64,000 nucleotides of DNA from Rhizobium altiplani (GCF_001542405.1 NZ_LNCD01000011.1:1-64000); one strand, 5' to 3'; positions 43,637 to 55,092 are shown, numbered from the stretch's first letter. Made by a program: numbers and translations. Notes: generated by a model from the letters alone, not told the origin.

Positions 43637-44776
43637 ATGGATGGCTCGCGCCAAGATACATCGCTTGCAACGCGCACACGCAGAGGAAGAGCCGTCAAAA
43701 GAGCACTCATTACAGGTATAACCGGACAAGATGGTTCCTACCTTGCCGAACTTTTGCTTAGCAAAGGATATGAGGTTCACGGAATCAAACGGCGTACGTC
43801 TCTCTTCAATACAGATCGGATCGACCACCTGTACGTGGATCCCCATGTCGAGGATCGCAAATTCATACTGCATCACGGTGATCTGACGGATGCCACCAGC
43901 TTGATCCGCATCGTTCAACAAGTGCAGCCGGATGAGATTTACAACCTGGCAGCACAATCCCATGTTGCCGTTTCGTTCGAGGAACCGGAGTATACTGCGA
44001 ACTCGGATGCGCTCGGCGCTCTGAGAATTCTCGAGGCCATCCGTATACTTGGAATGGAAAAAACGACGCGCTTTTATCAAGCAAGCACGTCCGAACTGTA
44101 TGGACTTGTCCAGGAAACGCCTCAAAGGGAAACGACGCCATTTTATCCGCGTAGCCCATACGCTGTTGCGAAACTCTATGCTTACTGGATCACCGTCAAC
44201 TATCGAGAATCCTACGGAATGTATGCTTGCAACGGCATTCTCTTCAATCATGAGAGCCCAGTGCGAGGTGAAACCTTTGTCACCCGCAAGATTACACGTG
44301 CCTTGGCGCGCATTAAGCTCGGCCTTCAGGACTGCCTGTATCTGGGTAACATGGATTCCAAACGCGATTGGGGGCACGCGAAAGACTATGTTGAAATGCA
44401 GTGGCTAATGCTGCAGCAGGAACAACCAGAAGATTTCGTTATCGCCACGGGCATTCAATACAGCGTGCGCGAGTTTGTAGAAGCTGCCGCTCGGGAAATC
44501 GGCATGACCATTCGCTGGTCTGGAACGGGTGTCGACGAGAAGGGGTTCGATGCAAGAGGCAATTGCGTTGTCGCGGTCGATCCACGTTACTTCCGTCCAG
44601 CAGAAGTGGAGACCCTTCTGGGGGATGCGTCCAAAGCGAAGCAGAAATTGGGATGGGCAGCCAAGACAACGTTTGAAGAGCTCGTATCGGAAATGATGCG
44701 CGAGGATCTCAAGGCCGCCGAGCGTGACGAGGTGGTTCGAAAGCATGGCTTCAATACCTTCCAGCATCACGAATAG
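43637..44776 (+). CDS. gmd: GDP-mannose 4,6-dehydratase
   Basis: Converts GDP-D-mannose to GDP-4-keto-6-deoxymannose, first step to GDP-fucose. The 379-residue protein shows the NADP loop [20 protein letters not shown] near residue 23, catalytic QASTSELYG and [10 protein letters not shown], and [13 protein letters not shown]. It matches NoeL of rhizobia in type. The start is ATG 43637 with GGAGAGGG at good spacing; about 20 N-terminal residues precede the usual start of the fold. It is followed after a few bases by the fucose synthase gene. Confidence 0.94.
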   Translation: MDGSRQDTSLATRTRRGRAVKRALITGITGQDGSYLAELLLSKGYEVHGIKRRTSLFNTDRIDHLYVDPHVEDRKFILHHGDLTDATSLIRIVQQVQPDEIYNLAAQSHVAVSFEEPEYTANSDALGALRILEAIRILGMEKTTRFYQASTSELYGLVQETPQRETTPFYPRSPYAVAKLYAYWITVNYRESYGMYACNGILFNHESPVRGETFVTRKITRALARIKLGLQDCLYLGNMDSKRDWGHAKDYVEMQWLMLQQEQPEDFVIATGIQYSVREFVEAAAREIGMTIRWSGTGVDEKGFDARGNCVVAVDPRYFRPAEVETLLGDASKAKQKLGWAAKTTFEELVSEMMREDLKAAERDEVVRKHGFNTFQHHE

Positions 44777-44780
44777 CTTC

Positions 44781-45725
44781 ATGGATAAGAGCGCCAAAAT
44801 TTATGTGGCCGGTCATCGTGGCATGGTGGGATCGGCCATTGTGCGCCGGCTTAAATCTGCAGGCTACTCCAATATACTGACGCGCACTCATGCGGATCTC
44901 GATTTGACGCAACAGTCAAGGGTCACCGAGTTCCTGACCACGGAGCGACCGGACTATGTTTTCCTGGCCGCCGCGAAGGTCGGCGGTATTCATGCCAACA
45001 ATGTCTACCGCGCGGAATTCCTCTACCAGAACCTGATGATAGAGGCGAATGTGATCCATGCCGCTTGGCAAGCTGGGGTCGCGCGCATGCTCTTCCTTGG
45101 TTCGAGCTGTATCTATCCGCGGGACTGCCCTCAGCCGATAAAAGAGGAATACCTGCTGACCGGCGCGCTTGAACCGACCAACGAGCCGTATGCGATTGCC
45201 AAGATCGCCGGCGTAAAGCTTTGCGAAAGCTACAACCGGCAATTCGGAACCCGATATATGTCTGTGATGCCGACGAACCTTTATGGCATTGATGACAATT
45301 ATGACCTGAACAACAGTCACGTGCTGCCCGCGTTGATTCGTAAGGCGCACGAGGCGAAACTCCGTGGTGATCGCAGCTACGAGGTATGGGGTTCCGGGCG
45401 CCCGATGCGTGAATTCTTGTATGTCGATGACATGGCTGACGCCTGCGTCTTCTTGATGGAGCAGGAAGGGATCGAACCAAGCCTATTTAACGTTGGAACC
45501 GGCGAGGATATCACCATTCGGGAGTTGGCCGAGACCGTGATGGATATCGTCGAGTTCAAGGGCACAATCGTATTCGATACTTCCAAACCAGATGGTACAC
45601 CTCGAAAGCTGTTGAATGTTGACCGACTGCGCAGCCTGGGATGGAGCGCGCGAACAACACTGCGCGATGGGCTGCGCGCGACCTATGCTGACTTCCTCAA
45701 GGGAACGGATCGAGCTTGTCGTTGA
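44781..45725 (+). CDS. fcl: GDP-L-fucose synthase
   Basis: Epimerises and reduces the Gmd product to GDP-L-fucose. The 314-residue protein has [36 protein letters not shown] and [10 protein letters not shown] with the catalytic Tyr and Lys; it corresponds to NolK of rhizobia. The start at ATG 44781 gives a normal family N-terminus ([12 protein letters not shown]). An ATG at 44745, inside the end of gmd, has a better ribosome site (GAGGTGG) and would add 12 residues. GDP-fucose serves fucosylated surface glycans or Nod factors. Confidence 0.93.
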   Translation: MDKSAKIYVAGHRGMVGSAIVRRLKSAGYSNILTRTHADLDLTQQSRVTEFLTTERPDYVFLAAAKVGGIHANNVYRAEFLYQNLMIEANVIHAAWQAGVARMLFLGSSCIYPRDCPQPIKEEYLLTGALEPTNEPYAIAKIAGVKLCESYNRQFGTRYMSVMPTNLYGIDDNYDLNNSHVLPALIRKAHEAKLRGDRSYEVWGSGRPMREFLYVDDMADACVFLMEQEGIEPSLFNVGTGEDITIRELAETVMDIVEFKGTIVFDTSKPDGTPRKLLNVDRLRSLGWSARTTLRDGLRATYADFLKGTDRACR

Positions 45726-45897
45726 CGAGCGCACGGTTACATTTCCAGGCCACAATATAGACGATTCCTGTCGTCGGTTCTCCGGTCGTCGTAGCCTTAA
45801 CGGTACAGGCCGTGCCGCCGCCGATCGCAAGGCTTTGGTGCCCAAATCATCCCATCGGCGCTTGGCTAATTTAGCTCCTTCCGGAACGATACCATCC

Positions 45898-45965
45898 TCA
45901 AGAAATCACCAGAATGCGGATTGCCAGTTTGTTGGCCAGGGCTAGGATGCCGACCTTTCCCGATC
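45898..45965 (-). pseudogene. IS110-type transposase C-terminal scrap
   Basis: On the minus strand the stretch reads GKVGILALANKLAIRILVIS and stops, which is the end of IS110/IS1111-group transposases (usually VALANKxAR-I). Only some 20 residues remain. It abuts the IS481 fragment and suggests nested insertions downstream of fcl. Confidence 0.5.
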
Positions 45966-45969
45966 GGCT

Positions 45970-46165
45970 CCCGAGGTCGGGAGGAGCGACCGAGCATCGC
46001 TCGGCGACCGCCCGCTCTGAAGCGCTCGAGCCAAGGGGCGACAAACTTGGTCGAGACGCCGTGGGCCTAAGCAGCCCAAGCTCGGCTCAGGTGGCCTTCG
46101 ACAACAGCGAGAGCCATTTCTTCTCGACGCATCGGCGTTCGTCGAGCATTCTTGTGAATGTTCAT
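45970..46165 (-). pseudogene. IS481-family transposase N-terminal fragment with nonsense codon
   Basis: From an ATG at 46165 the minus strand reads MNIHKNARRTPMRREEMALA, then a helix-turn-helix segment VVEGHLSRAWAA, a TAG stop, and AHGVSTKFVAPWLERFRAGG. This is the N-terminal DNA-binding region of IS481-type transposases; the DDE domain is missing. The stop codon and truncation show it is dead. Confidence 0.78.
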
Positions 46166-46428
46166 TCTTCAGTTTGGTCGACGGTGGACACACGACGGCC
46201 ACCCCCGTCGGACAACGGTCGCCTCTGGCGCCCCTTTTCAGCAACGAAAAACAGGTCTGAGTATGGGGGACTTTGCGTCGGTTTAGCTGAGGCACCTACG
46301 GGGCATATCCACATTAACATTGCGCACGTATTCGCACTAAGCCTTTCTGCTGAATTAGCGTGGGAAGGTGGAAGGCGTATTATAGTTTGTCCAAGGCTGT
46401 TTCGATGCGTTTAGCAAGGTGTGTCAGG

Positions 46429-47274
46429 ATGACTTACGTCAAAGATCCGAATCTGCCATTCAATACCGCGCGCCGACGTTTTCTCGGGGTGGCGGCTGCT
46501 ACCGGCGCTCGCGTCGCAAGCGTGGCGGCCCTTGCAATGGCAGTGTCGTCGTTGCCGGTGAGCGCGGGCCCACGTAACGGGAACGGGAACGGGAACGGGA
46601 ACTCTGGTGGGAATGGCAACTCCGGCGGTCCGCAATGTTTTCTGCGTGGCACGGCAATCCTTACGGATCGCGGCGAAAAGCGTGTCGAGGATCTTCAGAC
46701 GGGAGATCGCGTTGTCCTTCTGGAAGGAGAAACCAGCCCCATCAAGTGGGTCGGTCGGCAGGTATTTACGAAGCGAGGCGCGTGCTGGCAGGAGGGCGTC
46801 GTACCGATTCAAGTGGCACGTCATGCGCTCGGCAATGGCACACCACATTCCGATCTCTACCTCTCACCCCTGCATGCTCTGCTCCTGAATGGCGTTTTTA
46901 TACGGGTGAAGGATCTCGTAAATGGCACGACAATCGCGCCGATCGCACCGCGCGACGATATGACGATTGAGTACTATGCCATCCTGCTCGCGACGCACAA
47001 AGTAATCCTTGCTGAAGGCGCTGCGGCAGAGACCTTCCGCCCTTCGGAGGGCAATCGCGAAAATTTCGCAAATTTCGCGGAATATGAACGCCTGTATCCT
47101 GGCGAGACACGCGAGCCGATGACATCCTATGTGACGGTTCTCGGCGAGGAAGGCGGCTGGCAGCATCTGAAAGCCCTTCTTCTCCTCGGCGCCTCGCCTC
47201 TGGTGCCAATGCGTGATCCGTTCGAGGATGCCTGCGAGAAGATCAGTGCTCAAGCCAGAGAGCTGTCGATCTAA
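46429..47274 (+). CDS. Tat-exported Hint-domain (Hedgehog/intein-like) protein
   Basis: A 281-residue protein. The N-terminus carries a twin-arginine signal: RRRFLG at 15-20, a hydrophobic stretch to about 42 and a likely cleavage near SAG at 46-47. A glycine/asparagine linker (about 50-68) leads to a Hint_2 domain starting at Cys70 with CFLRGTAILTDRGEKRVEDL, followed by SPIKWVGRQVF and LSPLHALLLNGVFIRVKDLV. Hint domains self-cleave at their first Cys in Hedgehog and intein relatives; many rhizobial Hint_2 proteins are uncharacterised. ATG 46429 follows AAGGTG. The upstream neighbours are transposon debris. Confidence 0.82.
   Translation: MTYVKDPNLPFNTARRRFLGVAAATGARVASVAALAMAVSSLPVSAGPRNGNGNGNGNSGGNGNSGGPQCFLRGTAILTDRGEKRVEDLQTGDRVVLLEGETSPIKWVGRQVFTKRGACWQEGVVPIQVARHALGNGTPHSDLYLSPLHALLLNGVFIRVKDLVNGTTIAPIAPRDDMTIEYYAILLATHKVILAEGAAAETFRPSEGNRENFANFAEYERLYPGETREPMTSYVTVLGEEGGWQHLKALLLLGASPLVPMRDPFEDACEKISAQARELSI
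46576..46602 (+). repeat. AACGGG hexanucleotide tandem repeat in the Hint-protein linker
   Basis: Four AACGGG units plus AAC encode alternating Asn-Gly. Gain or loss of a unit keeps the frame and would alter linker length only. Confidence 0.85.
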
Positions 47275-47330
47275 CTAGGGCGTGTTGACAACGTGTTCCA
47301 GCCAATGGAAATCTGTCTCCGGAGGCCACG

Positions 47331-47786
47331 ATGCCATCAGTTCGAATTTACGATCTCGAAGGGCACGTTTTGGCCGCCGAGCTACGAGATTTGCTACGCC
47401 TGTTGTCGCCTCGATCTCTCCGAGCAAATTGGACCGTTTCGACGGTCAAGTCGTCCATACCGGGACATGAATGGTTTGATGCTACAGGCGAAGGTGGCGA
47501 AAAACTTGAAGCTCTCGCGCAAGACAATGCAGAGATTTCCGGCTCGGATTTAGCGGCATTAGCCGAGAATACGCGGCAGGTAATTTGGGGAGAGTTCGTT
47601 GGCTCTCTACCCGCAGAGCCGAGTAGCACGTGGGTGACTATCCGGGCCGCTGACGGCACCTTCTACGAGATCGAGACGGACGACGAGATCGTGCTGAACA
47701 AGATTAGCTCGACATACAAAGATGTCCGCGCTGGGGAGGCTCCGATAGCCTCATGGCCTTTAGGAGGTGTGGACTCTTGGACTTAG
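47331..47786 (+). CDS. Hypothetical protein
   Basis: A 151-residue, acidic protein with no motif I recognise. A clear GGAGG at about 47318 precedes ATG 47331, and composition is gene-like. It has no signal peptide or membrane segment. It lies 56 bases after the Hint-domain gene on the same strand and may be cotranscribed with it. The segments TWVTIRAADGTFYEIETDDE and SIPGHEWFDATGEGGEK could be used as search seeds. Confidence 0.65.
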   Translation: MPSVRIYDLEGHVLAAELRDLLRLLSPRSLRANWTVSTVKSSIPGHEWFDATGEGGEKLEALAQDNAEISGSDLAALAENTRQVIWGEFVGSLPAEPSSTWVTIRAADGTFYEIETDDEIVLNKISSTYKDVRAGEAPIASWPLGGVDSWT

Positions 47787-48174
47787 TCTAATGGTCTCGA
47801 CGCTCTGTTCATTCTTCCCACTGGTCGGCCTTCGGTGAAATTCGAACTTGGCGGCAGTTCAGCCGACCGAGGGGAAGACTAATCCGAATTTGAACTTTGC
47901 CCTGTTTCGAGGTCGCGGCAGAAATGAGCGCTGTTGCCGGATCTGGTTCAAATCACCTCCCCTGCGAACGACACTTTGACCAGCTCTGCTTTGAGGATTG
48001 TTTCCAGTGGAACCGAGCCAACTTAAATAAAAGCCGTTCAATAGCTTATCGATAATCCTATCGGGGTATGCCCTGCGATGCATCATACTGCTGATTACTG
48101 TCGTTCTCTATCGCCGCAAACATGACAGGATAATTCCCTGAACATGTGTCGCAGTGCAAGTGAGGGCGTTTGTC
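47787..48174. other. Intergenic region before the giant repeat protein
   Basis: No gene seen. The last 150 bases are relatively AT-rich and probably contain the promoter of the repeat-protein gene; GAGGG at about 48162 is its ribosome site. A minus-strand open frame (47859-48086) has no recognisable motif. Confidence 0.45.
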
Positions 48175-51100
48175 ATGCTGAGGATCAACATCAAGGACCG
48201 CGACTATTTGAGCGCGTATGGTGGCACCTCAAGTGTTTATAGTGCAGTAGCAACAGGCAGCGCCCTTTTTGTGAACGCAACAGTGGTTTCGTCAGTAGGC
48301 GATCAGCCAATTGCCGATCTGAGCGCCGTCGGCTCGGTAACCTCGCTCACAGGGACGTCGACCACTGCGTCTCCTTTGACCAATGATCCAGCCCCGGCAC
48401 AAACGTCAGCAGCTTCAACCGCCGCCCCCACAGGCGACGCGACCGGCGGGGCGAGCTTGGCGCTTACTACCACCACAACGCCGACCGCAGATTCTTCGAC
48501 TTCCGACCCGCAGACGAAACCACGCACCGTCCTGCCTCCAGATCCTTCCACTTCCATCACCACGACGTCGCTGGAGCCGGCTCTGTCAACTGCTCCTGAC
48601 GTTGTGCTTCCGGTCTCGGACGCGAGCGATACGTCGAGTGTTCCGGTCCTGAGGTTCTCGGTCGCAAGTGTGGGAACGGCTGAGGATACGTCATCTGCGT
48701 CAGCAGCGGCGACTTCGGATGCGCCGGCGACCCTCGCCGCAACAGCTTCGACGACGACGGTTGTGGCCGTCACAGCGCCAGTAACGGCCACTCCTACGCT
48801 GAACATCATCGCCCTCGAAAACCTGAAGCAGGGCAACCCCAGAAGTGAATGGGGCCTTGATGGCGACGGCGGCGGGACCATTCAGGGCTTCGCAACCGAA
48901 ATCAGCACCAATATCGGCCAGACCGTCGACTTCAAGATCGCAACGGATTCGACCCACTACCGCATCGACATCTATCGTCTCGGCTATTACGGCGGGGACG
49001 GCGCGCGCAAGGTCGCATCGATCGACAAGTCACTGACGACGGCGCAGATCCAGCCGCATCCGATCGTCGACATGTCTCTCGGCCTGATCGACTGTGGCAA
49101 CTGGTCGGTTTCCGCAAGCTGGGAGATCCCGGCGGATGCCGTTTCCGGCGTCTACATTGCCAAGCTCGTCCGCGAGGACGGCGTCGAGGATGCAAGCATC
49201 ATTCCGTTTGTCGTGCGTGACGACGCCTCGACGAGTGACATCGTCTTCCAGACATCCGATACGACCTGGCAGGCCTACAACGCCTGGGGTGGGGCGAGCC
49301 TCTACTACGGAGAGGTTCCAGTCGATCCGGCAGACATGATCGGCTACCTGCCGCCGAACTGCAGTTGCGGTCTGACTGCTATTGGGCGAGCATCGGCGAT
49401 CAGCTACAATCGCCCGATCATCACCAACACCAGCCCGATTGGTGGAACCTGGGACTACATTTTCGGCGCCGAGCATTCGGCCATCCAGTGGCTGGAACAG
49501 AACGGCTACGACGTATCCTACATCTCGGGCGTCGACGCTTCCCGAAATGGCAACCTGCTGCTCAACCACCAGGCCTATCTGTCGGTCGGCCACGACGAGT
49601 ACTGGTCTGGCGAACAGCGCGCCAACGTCGAGGCGGCGCGCGACAGCGGCGTCAACCTCGCATTCTGGAGTGGCAACGAGTGCTATTGGAAGGTCCGTTG
49701 GGAAAGCAGCATCGATGGCAATGGCCAGGCCTACCGGACGATGGTCTGTTACAAGGAGACCTGGGGTACCAGCACGGATCCGAGCGACGTTGGCACCGGC
49801 ACCTGGCGCGATCCACGCTATGCCGACCCCGGACAGGAGCCAGAAAATTCGCTGACCGGGACCATGTTCACGGTCGACAGTTATCGCGCTGATACCATTT
49901 CCATTCCTTATGACTATTCAAATCTGCGCTTCTGGCGAAACACTGATGTGGCCAATCTGCAGCCCGGGGAAACGTACAACCTCGTTCAGAACCTGTTGGG
50001 CTACGAATGGGACTCTGATGTCGAAAACGGCTTCCGGCCTGACGGCCTAATCAACTTGTCGCTTTCCTCGGTCGCCGTAAGTACCTATCTGCGCGACTAT
50101 GGAATGACCGTCGGCGATGCCGTCGTCGACCACAGCTTGACTATGTACCGGGCCGAGAGCGGTGCGCTGGTTTTCAGTGCGGGTACCGTCTTCTGGTCGT
50201 GGGGACTGAACGATCAGCATGAGGGAACCTACACGCCAACTGATCCAAATGTTCAGCAGGCTATGGTCAACATGTTCGCGGACATGGGGATTCAGCCAAC
50301 GACTCTGGATGCCAGCCTGATCCTGGCCACCCAATCCACTGATATCATCAAGCCGACGTCGACAATCACCTCGCCCATCATCGGCGCAAGTTTTGTCGAA
50401 GGACAGCATGTCACCATCACCGGAACGGCACAGGATTTCGGCGGTGGCATCATCGCTGGCATCGAAGTCTCCACGGACGGTGGACAGCACTGGTTCAAGG
50501 CCACCGGCCGCGAGAACTGGAGCTACAACTGGGTCGTTCAGGCCAGTGGCACCTATACGATCATGTCACGCGCCGTGGACGACAGCGTCAACTTGGAGAC
50601 GCCATCATCGGGCAAGCAGGTCAGCATCATCCTGCCCGACACGAACAGCCTCTGGACGCTCGCTTCCAAGCCCGCGACCGAGACTGCGATTGATCGCGAC
50701 GGTGTCGAACTCGGAGTCCGGTTTCAATCCACGATGGGCGGTTCCATCGAAGGGATTCGTTTTTACAAGGGCTTTTATAACGTCGGAGAGCACGTCGTCA
50801 GTCTGTGGGATGCGAACGGTACGCTGCTTGCAACGGGTGTATCGACAGGCGAATCTATCTCGGGCTGGCAAACCGTCATGTTTTCCTCGCCGATTCATAT
50901 CTCGGCTGGAACGACCTATGTCGCCTCCTATCACAGCAATGGCTATTACTCTGTCACCGAGCACTATTTCACTCCGGGATCGACGTACAGCAACGGCGCG
51001 CTGAAGGCAGTCGACGGTGGCGGTGTCTATGCGTATGGCTCGACCAGCACTTTCCCCGGTGACAACCCTGGCGGGTCGAACTACTGGGTTGACGTCGTAT

Positions 51101-53475
51101 TCGATGCTGGCCCGAACAGCGTGCCTGTTGCCACCGATGACACCGGCTTCTCGGTCGCACGCAATGGCGCATTGACGATTTCAATAGCTTCGCTCGTTGC
51201 CAATGACATCGATCCGAATGGTGATGCTCTAACTATCGCCGCTGTGGGTAATGCCCTGAACGGAACGGTTTCGCTGGATACCCAGACCGGGAACGTCATC
51301 TTCACACCCAATGCGAACTATACCGGGCCGGCAAGCTTCAGCTATACACTTTCCGACGGGCGCGGCGGCACCGACCAGGGCGATGTCAGCCTGACTGTCG
51401 AGGAAGGAGTCGGCCAATCGCTGTTCCAGGCTGGCGACGGTCCAAGTGGCGCTGGCTACCATGAGAATGCTCCGCTGGAATTGGGCATGAAGTTCACTGC
51501 CTCGACAAGCGGAACACTCACTGGCATTCGCTTTTACAAGGCGGCGGGCGATACTGGCCCGCATACCGGTTCCATTTGGACTTCAGACGGGACGCTGATC
51601 GCCACTGTCACATTCACAAATGAGGCCCTGAGCGGTTGGCAGACGGCCAATTTCGCTTCGCCAATCCAGATTACAGCAGGAACGACCTACGTCGCTTCCT
51701 ATCACACGACGGGTAGCTATGTCGCGACCGCCGACTATTTCTCGACTGCTCACACGAGCGGCGCGCTGACCGGCTTGTCGAGTGCTGCCAGTGGCGGCAA
51801 CGGCGTCTTCTCCTATGGAACGAACACGACGTTCCCCACATCCAGCTACCAGGCATCGAACTACTGGGTGGACGTCGTCTTCAACCAATCAACTGTCAAC
51901 AACGCGCCGGTGGCGGCCAATGACAACGGCTTTACCACCTATTCGAACACAGTGCTCTCAATCGCGGCAGCAAGCCTGCTTGCCAATGACACGGATCCTG
52001 ACGGCGACGCCTTGACGATCACTGGGGCAAATGGCGCAACGAATGGCACGGTGACATTTGACAGCCAAACCAACGCCGTCATTTTCACACCAACGACGGG
52101 CTACGTGGGCGCTGCGAGCTTCAGCTACTCCATTTCTGACGGTCGCGGCGGAACATCAACCGCCACGGTCTCTCTGAACGTCGGGGCCCAACCCACCAGT
52201 ACGAATCTGTTCGCCTCTTCTGACACGCCAAGTATTGCCGCCGCAAACGATCCTTCCTCTGTGGAATTGGGCGTCAAGTTCGTGGCATCGGCGAGCGGGC
52301 AAATCACGGGCTTGCGATACTATAAGAGCGCTCAGGACGTCGGCACACATGTCGGCTCATTGTGGAGCAGCACCGGCCAACTTCTTGCAACGGCGACGTT
52401 CACCAACGAAACGGCAAGCGGCTGGCAGACGGTGAGCTTCTCACAGCCGATCACCATTTCTGCGGGTGTGACCTATGTCGCAAGCTATCATTCCAACGGC
52501 TTCTATGCAGCGACGCCAAACTACTTCACGACGGACCATAGCAACGGAGCGCTGACTGCGCCGTCCAGTTCGACGAGCGGCGGAAATGGCGTCTACGCTT
52601 ATGGTACCGGAACACTGTTTCCGTCAGCCTCCTACAGTTCGGCCAATTACTGGGTCGATGTCACCTACCAACAGTCGACGCAGAACGGTGCACCTGTCGC
52701 TGTCAATGACAATGGAATTTCTACGGGCATCGGAACGCCTGTTGTCCTGCAGGCATCAAGCCTCCTCACCAACGACAGCGATCCGGACGGTGACCAGATC
52801 TCGGTGGCGAGCGTCGGCAATGCGATCAATGGCACGGTCGCATTCAATAGCCAGGCGGGCACCATCACCTTCACGCCGCTCGCAGGCTATATCGGCGCGG
52901 CGAGCTTTGACTACACCATCCAGGATACACAAGGGCAAACATCGACAGCCAGCGTCGCGGTGAATGTGACCAACGAGGGCAGCGAGCAGAACGTCTTTGC
53001 CGCCGGCACGACGCCCGCCATTGCGTCGGTCAATGACAACAATCCAGTCAACCTCGGCATGAAGTTCCAGTCGGATGCAGCTGGCTGGATCACCGGCATT
53101 CGTTTCTACAAGAGCGAGGAGAATACCGGACCCCATACGGGCTATCTCTGGACGGCAAGCGGCACGTTGCTGGCGAGCGCGACCTTCACCAACGAGAGCG
53201 CAAGCGGTTGGCAGTCCGTCGACCTCTCGCAGAAGGTCGCAATCGATGCCGGCACGACTTACGTCGTCTCATACAGCACCAACGGCAACTATTCGGCAAC
53301 GGGCAACTACTTCAGTGACACCACGACCAATGGCAATCTGCAGGCCATGTCGTCGGCGCTGAGCGGTGGCAACGGCCTCTATGAATATGGCTCCAGCGGG
53401 CTGTTCCCGACGAGTACATACAACAGCACCAACTACTATGTGGACGTGGCGTTCAGGCAGCAGCTCGCAGCGTAA
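48175..53475 (+). CDS. Giant repeat protein: dimethylformamidase-like domain plus DUF4082/cadherin-like repeats
   Basis: A 1766-residue protein. Residues 1-200 are low-complexity Ser/Thr/Ala sequence without a classical signal peptide. Residues about 205-720 match the C-terminal domain of the N,N-dimethylformamidase large subunit ([46 protein letters not shown]). An Ig-like segment (about 725-820) follows. The rest is four DUF4082 units separated by three cadherin/Ig-like units with NDxDPDGD motifs. It is probably a surface or secreted enzyme or adhesin, exported by the type I system encoded 1.6 kb downstream; no RTX nonapeptides are seen. The start is ATG 48175, with a GTG at 48154 upstream. 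Confidence 0.85.
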   Translation: MLRINIKDRDYLSAYGGTSSVYSAVATGSALFVNATVVSSVGDQPIADLSAVGSVTSLTGTSTTASPLTNDPAPAQTSAASTAAPTGDATGGASLALTTTTTPTADSSTSDPQTKPRTVLPPDPSTSITTTSLEPALSTAPDVVLPVSDASDTSSVPVLRFSVASVGTAEDTSSASAAATSDAPATLAATASTTTVVAVTAPVTATPTLNIIALENLKQGNPRSEWGLDGDGGGTIQGFATEISTNIGQTVDFKIATDSTHYRIDIYRLGYYGGDGARKVASIDKSLTTAQIQPHPIVDMSLGLIDCGNWSVSASWEIPADAVSGVYIAKLVREDGVEDASIIPFVVRDDASTSDIVFQTSDTTWQAYNAWGGASLYYGEVPVDPADMIGYLPPNCSCGLTAIGRASAISYNRPIITNTSPIGGTWDYIFGAEHSAIQWLEQNGYDVSYISGVDASRNGNLLLNHQAYLSVGHDEYWSGEQRANVEAARDSGVNLAFWSGNECYWKVRWESSIDGNGQAYRTMVCYKETWGTSTDPSDVGTGTWRDPRYADPGQEPENSLTGTMFTVDSYRADTISIPYDYSNLRFWRNTDVANLQPGETYNLVQNLLGYEWDSDVENGFRPDGLINLSLSSVAVSTYLRDYGMTVGDAVVDHSLTMYRAESGALVFSAGTVFWSWGLNDQHEGTYTPTDPNVQQAMVNMFADMGIQPTTLDASLILATQSTDIIKPTSTITSPIIGASFVEGQHVTITGTAQDFGGGIIAGIEVSTDGGQHWFKATGRENWSYNWVVQASGTYTIMSRAVDDSVNLETPSSGKQVSIILPDTNSLWTLASKPATETAIDRDGVELGVRFQSTMGGSIEGIRFYKGFYNVGEHVVSLWDANGTLLATGVSTGESISGWQTVMFSSPIHISAGTTYVASYHSNGYYSVTEHYFTPGSTYSNGALKAVDGGGVYAYGSTSTFPGDNPGGSNYWVDVVFDAGPNSVPVATDDTGFSVARNGALTISIASLVANDIDPNGDALTIAAVGNALNGTVSLDTQTGNVIFTPNANYTGPASFSYTLSDGRGGTDQGDVSLTVEEGVGQSLFQAGDGPSGAGYHENAPLELGMKFTASTSGTLTGIRFYKAAGDTGPHTGSIWTSDGTLIATVTFTNEALSGWQTANFASPIQITAGTTYVASYHTTGSYVATADYFSTAHTSGALTGLSSAASGGNGVFSYGTNTTFPTSSYQASNYWVDVVFNQSTVNNAPVAANDNGFTTYSNTVLSIAAASLLANDTDPDGDALTITGANGATNGTVTFDSQTNAVIFTPTTGYVGAASFSYSISDGRGGTSTATVSLNVGAQPTSTNLFASSDTPSIAAANDPSSVELGVKFVASASGQITGLRYYKSAQDVGTHVGSLWSSTGQLLATATFTNETASGWQTVSFSQPITISAGVTYVASYHSNGFYAATPNYFTTDHSNGALTAPSSSTSGGNGVYAYGTGTLFPSASYSSANYWVDVTYQQSTQNGAPVAVNDNGISTGIGTPVVLQASSLLTNDSDPDGDQISVASVGNAINGTVAFNSQAGTITFTPLAGYIGAASFDYTIQDTQGQTSTASVAVNVTNEGSEQNVFAAGTTPAIASVNDNNPVNLGMKFQSDAAGWITGIRFYKSEENTGPHTGYLWTASGTLLASATFTNESASGWQSVDLSQKVAIDAGTTYVVSYSTNGNYSATGNYFSDTTTNGNLQAMSSALSGGNGLYEYGSSGLFPTSTYNSTNYYVDVAFRQQLAA
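50650..53475 (+). repeat. Four DUF4082 units with cadherin-like spacers
   Basis: DUF4082 units start near 50650, 51418, 52204 and 52990, giving periods of 768, 786 and 786 bases. Each has the pattern GIRFYK, then [16 protein letters not shown] and a final NYWVDV. Three spacer units, each starting AP/VPVA-N/TDD, lie between them. The near-equal periods indicate duplication of a composite 786-base unit; divergence between copies is considerable, so the expansion is old. Confidence 0.85.
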
Positions 53476-53495
53476 CAGCGAGTGGGGGAGTATCA

Positions 53496-54719
53496 ATGAC
53501 AGGTGGCGACAAGCGCCTCCCAGTAACGGTTTTGGCGGGTTTCCTCGGCGCGGGAAAGACAACCATCCTCAACCATGTATTGCGTAACCGGGAAGGACGC
53601 CGGGTCGCCGTCATCGTCAATGACATGAGCGAGATCAACATCGATGCCGAGCTCGTTCGTGGTGGCGGAGCCAACCTGTCGCGCACCAATGAAACACTGG
53701 TGGAACTCACGAACGGCTGTATCTGTTGCACGCTGCGCGACGATCTCTTGAGCGAAGTGCGTCGGCTTGCTGCCGACGATCGCTTCGACTACCTGCTGAT
53801 CGAGGGGACGGGGATTGCCGAACCTCTGCCGATTGCCGCCACATTCTCCTTCCGGGACGAAAACGGCAGCGCGCTTTGCGATGTTGCGCGGCTGGATACG
53901 ATGGTTTCCGTCGTCGACGCCGCCAACCTTCTGGCGGATTACTCGAGCGCAGATTTCCTCAGCGACCGTGGAGAAACCCGGGACACCGACGACGAACGGA
54001 CACTCGTCGACCTTTTGGTAGAGCAGATCGAGTTTGCCGACGTCGTCGTGATCAACAAGGTTTCGGAGGTCAGTCCGGAAAAACGCACGACGGTGCGCCA
54101 GGTCGTTGCGGCGCTCAATCCCGATGCGCGCGTCGTCGAGACGGACTTCGGTCACCTGCCGCTTTCCACCATTCTCGATACCGGGCTTTTCAGCGAGGCG
54201 AAGTCCGCCCGGCACCCGTACTGGCACAAGGAACTCTACGGCTGGGGCGATCATGTTCCGGAAACCGAGGAATACGGCATTTCGAGCTTCGTCTATCGCG
54301 CGCGCCGCCCCTTTGACCCTGCTGCGCTCGATCGGTTTCTCGCGCAGCAATGGCCGGGCCTCATCCGCGCCAAGGGGCACTTCTGGCTGGCAACACGGCC
54401 GAACGAAATCGGACTGCTTTCGATTGCCGGCACACAGCGGCGCATGGATACCAAGGGCTTCTGGTGGGCGAGCGTATCCAGGGCGCACTGGCCACGCTAT
54501 CCGCAATTCCGCCAGTTGCTCGACCGGTATTGGGACGCCGTGTGGGGCGACCGCCGCCAGGAACTCGTGTTCATCGGCGCGGGCTTTGATCAAAAGGCAA
54601 TCAGTGCGGCGCTCGACGACTGCCTGATCGGAGACGAAGCAAGCTTCGACCCGGATCTCGGCAGACATCTGACGGATCCGTTCCCGGCCTGGCAACATGC
54701 ACAGCATCACCATCCATGA
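53496..54719 (+). CDS. CobW/COG0523-family GTP-binding metallochaperone
   Basis: A 407-residue G3E GTPase. Motifs are P-loop GFLGAGKTT at 15-23, metal-binding [11 protein letters not shown] with CICC at 75-78, [11 protein letters not shown], the NKVS base-recognition motif, and a CobW C-terminal domain. The C-terminus ends HAQHHHP, a possible metal-holding tail. COG0523 proteins deliver Zn, Co or other metals to target enzymes. Placed 20 bases behind the giant protein gene, it may load the metal of its dimethylformamidase-like domain; that is inference. ATG 53496 follows GGGGAG. Confidence 0.9.
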   Translation: MTGGDKRLPVTVLAGFLGAGKTTILNHVLRNREGRRVAVIVNDMSEINIDAELVRGGGANLSRTNETLVELTNGCICCTLRDDLLSEVRRLAADDRFDYLLIEGTGIAEPLPIAATFSFRDENGSALCDVARLDTMVSVVDAANLLADYSSADFLSDRGETRDTDDERTLVDLLVEQIEFADVVVINKVSEVSPEKRTTVRQVVAALNPDARVVETDFGHLPLSTILDTGLFSEAKSARHPYWHKELYGWGDHVPETEEYGISSFVYRARRPFDPAALDRFLAQQWPGLIRAKGHFWLATRPNEIGLLSIAGTQRRMDTKGFWWASVSRAHWPRYPQFRQLLDRYWDAVWGDRRQELVFIGAGFDQKAISAALDDCLIGDEASFDPDLGRHLTDPFPAWQHAQHHHP

Positions 54720-54745
54720 CCACTCATCAAAACGAGGAGACGACA

Positions 54746-55054
54746 ATGAGCAATGAACTCTATGCAGACGGAATTGGCGAAATCACTGTCACCGGCACCA
54801 TCGTGCGCATCGATCTGATGTCGCTGTCGGCCACCGAGCGCGATCAGAACAACAACCCGAAACCGGTCTTCCGCCAGCGCATCATCATGCCGGTCGACGC
54901 TTTCGCGAATGCCGTCGACCTGATGCAGAAGGCCCTTGGTGGATTGGTCGAAGCCGGTGCTGTGCGCCGGATCAACGATCTGCCATCAAGCCCGAAGGCT
55001 GAAATCATCCAGCCATCGGGTAGCTCGGCAAACGCATCGCCGAACTTCAACTGA
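54746..55054 (+). CDS. Small hypothetical protein of the T1SS locus
   Basis: A 102-residue protein opening MSNELYADGIGEITVTGTIV. It contains a conserved-looking FRQRIIMPVDAFANAVDLMQ helix and a polar C-terminal tail. I recognise no domain. The start at 54746 has GAGGAG at ideal spacing; an ATG at 54716 overlapping the CobW stop is possible. It lies 38 bases before the T1SS ATPase gene, so a role in secretion or export adaptor function is plausible but not shown. Confidence 0.72.
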   Translation: MSNELYADGIGEITVTGTIVRIDLMSLSATERDQNNNPKPVFRQRIIMPVDAFANAVDLMQKALGGLVEAGAVRRINDLPSSPKAEIIQPSGSSANASPNFN

Positions 55055-55092
55055 CCAACGCCACTTCTTCAACCCAGACACCCGGGTGGGCC

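Noticed and set aside
46576..46602. Hexanucleotide repeat as a phase-variation switch
   Set aside because: Units are six bases, so length changes keep the frame and cannot switch the gene off; retained only as a length-variation note.
48303..48881. A 192-residue minus-strand frame opposite the N-terminus of the giant protein
   Set aside because: It is the antisense of a low-complexity Ser/Thr/Ala stretch and itself low complexity (Val/Ala/Gly).
50650..53475. RTX-type calcium repeats expected for a type I secretion substrate
   Set aside because: The repeats are DUF4082 and cadherin-like; no GGxGxDxUx nonapeptides are present.
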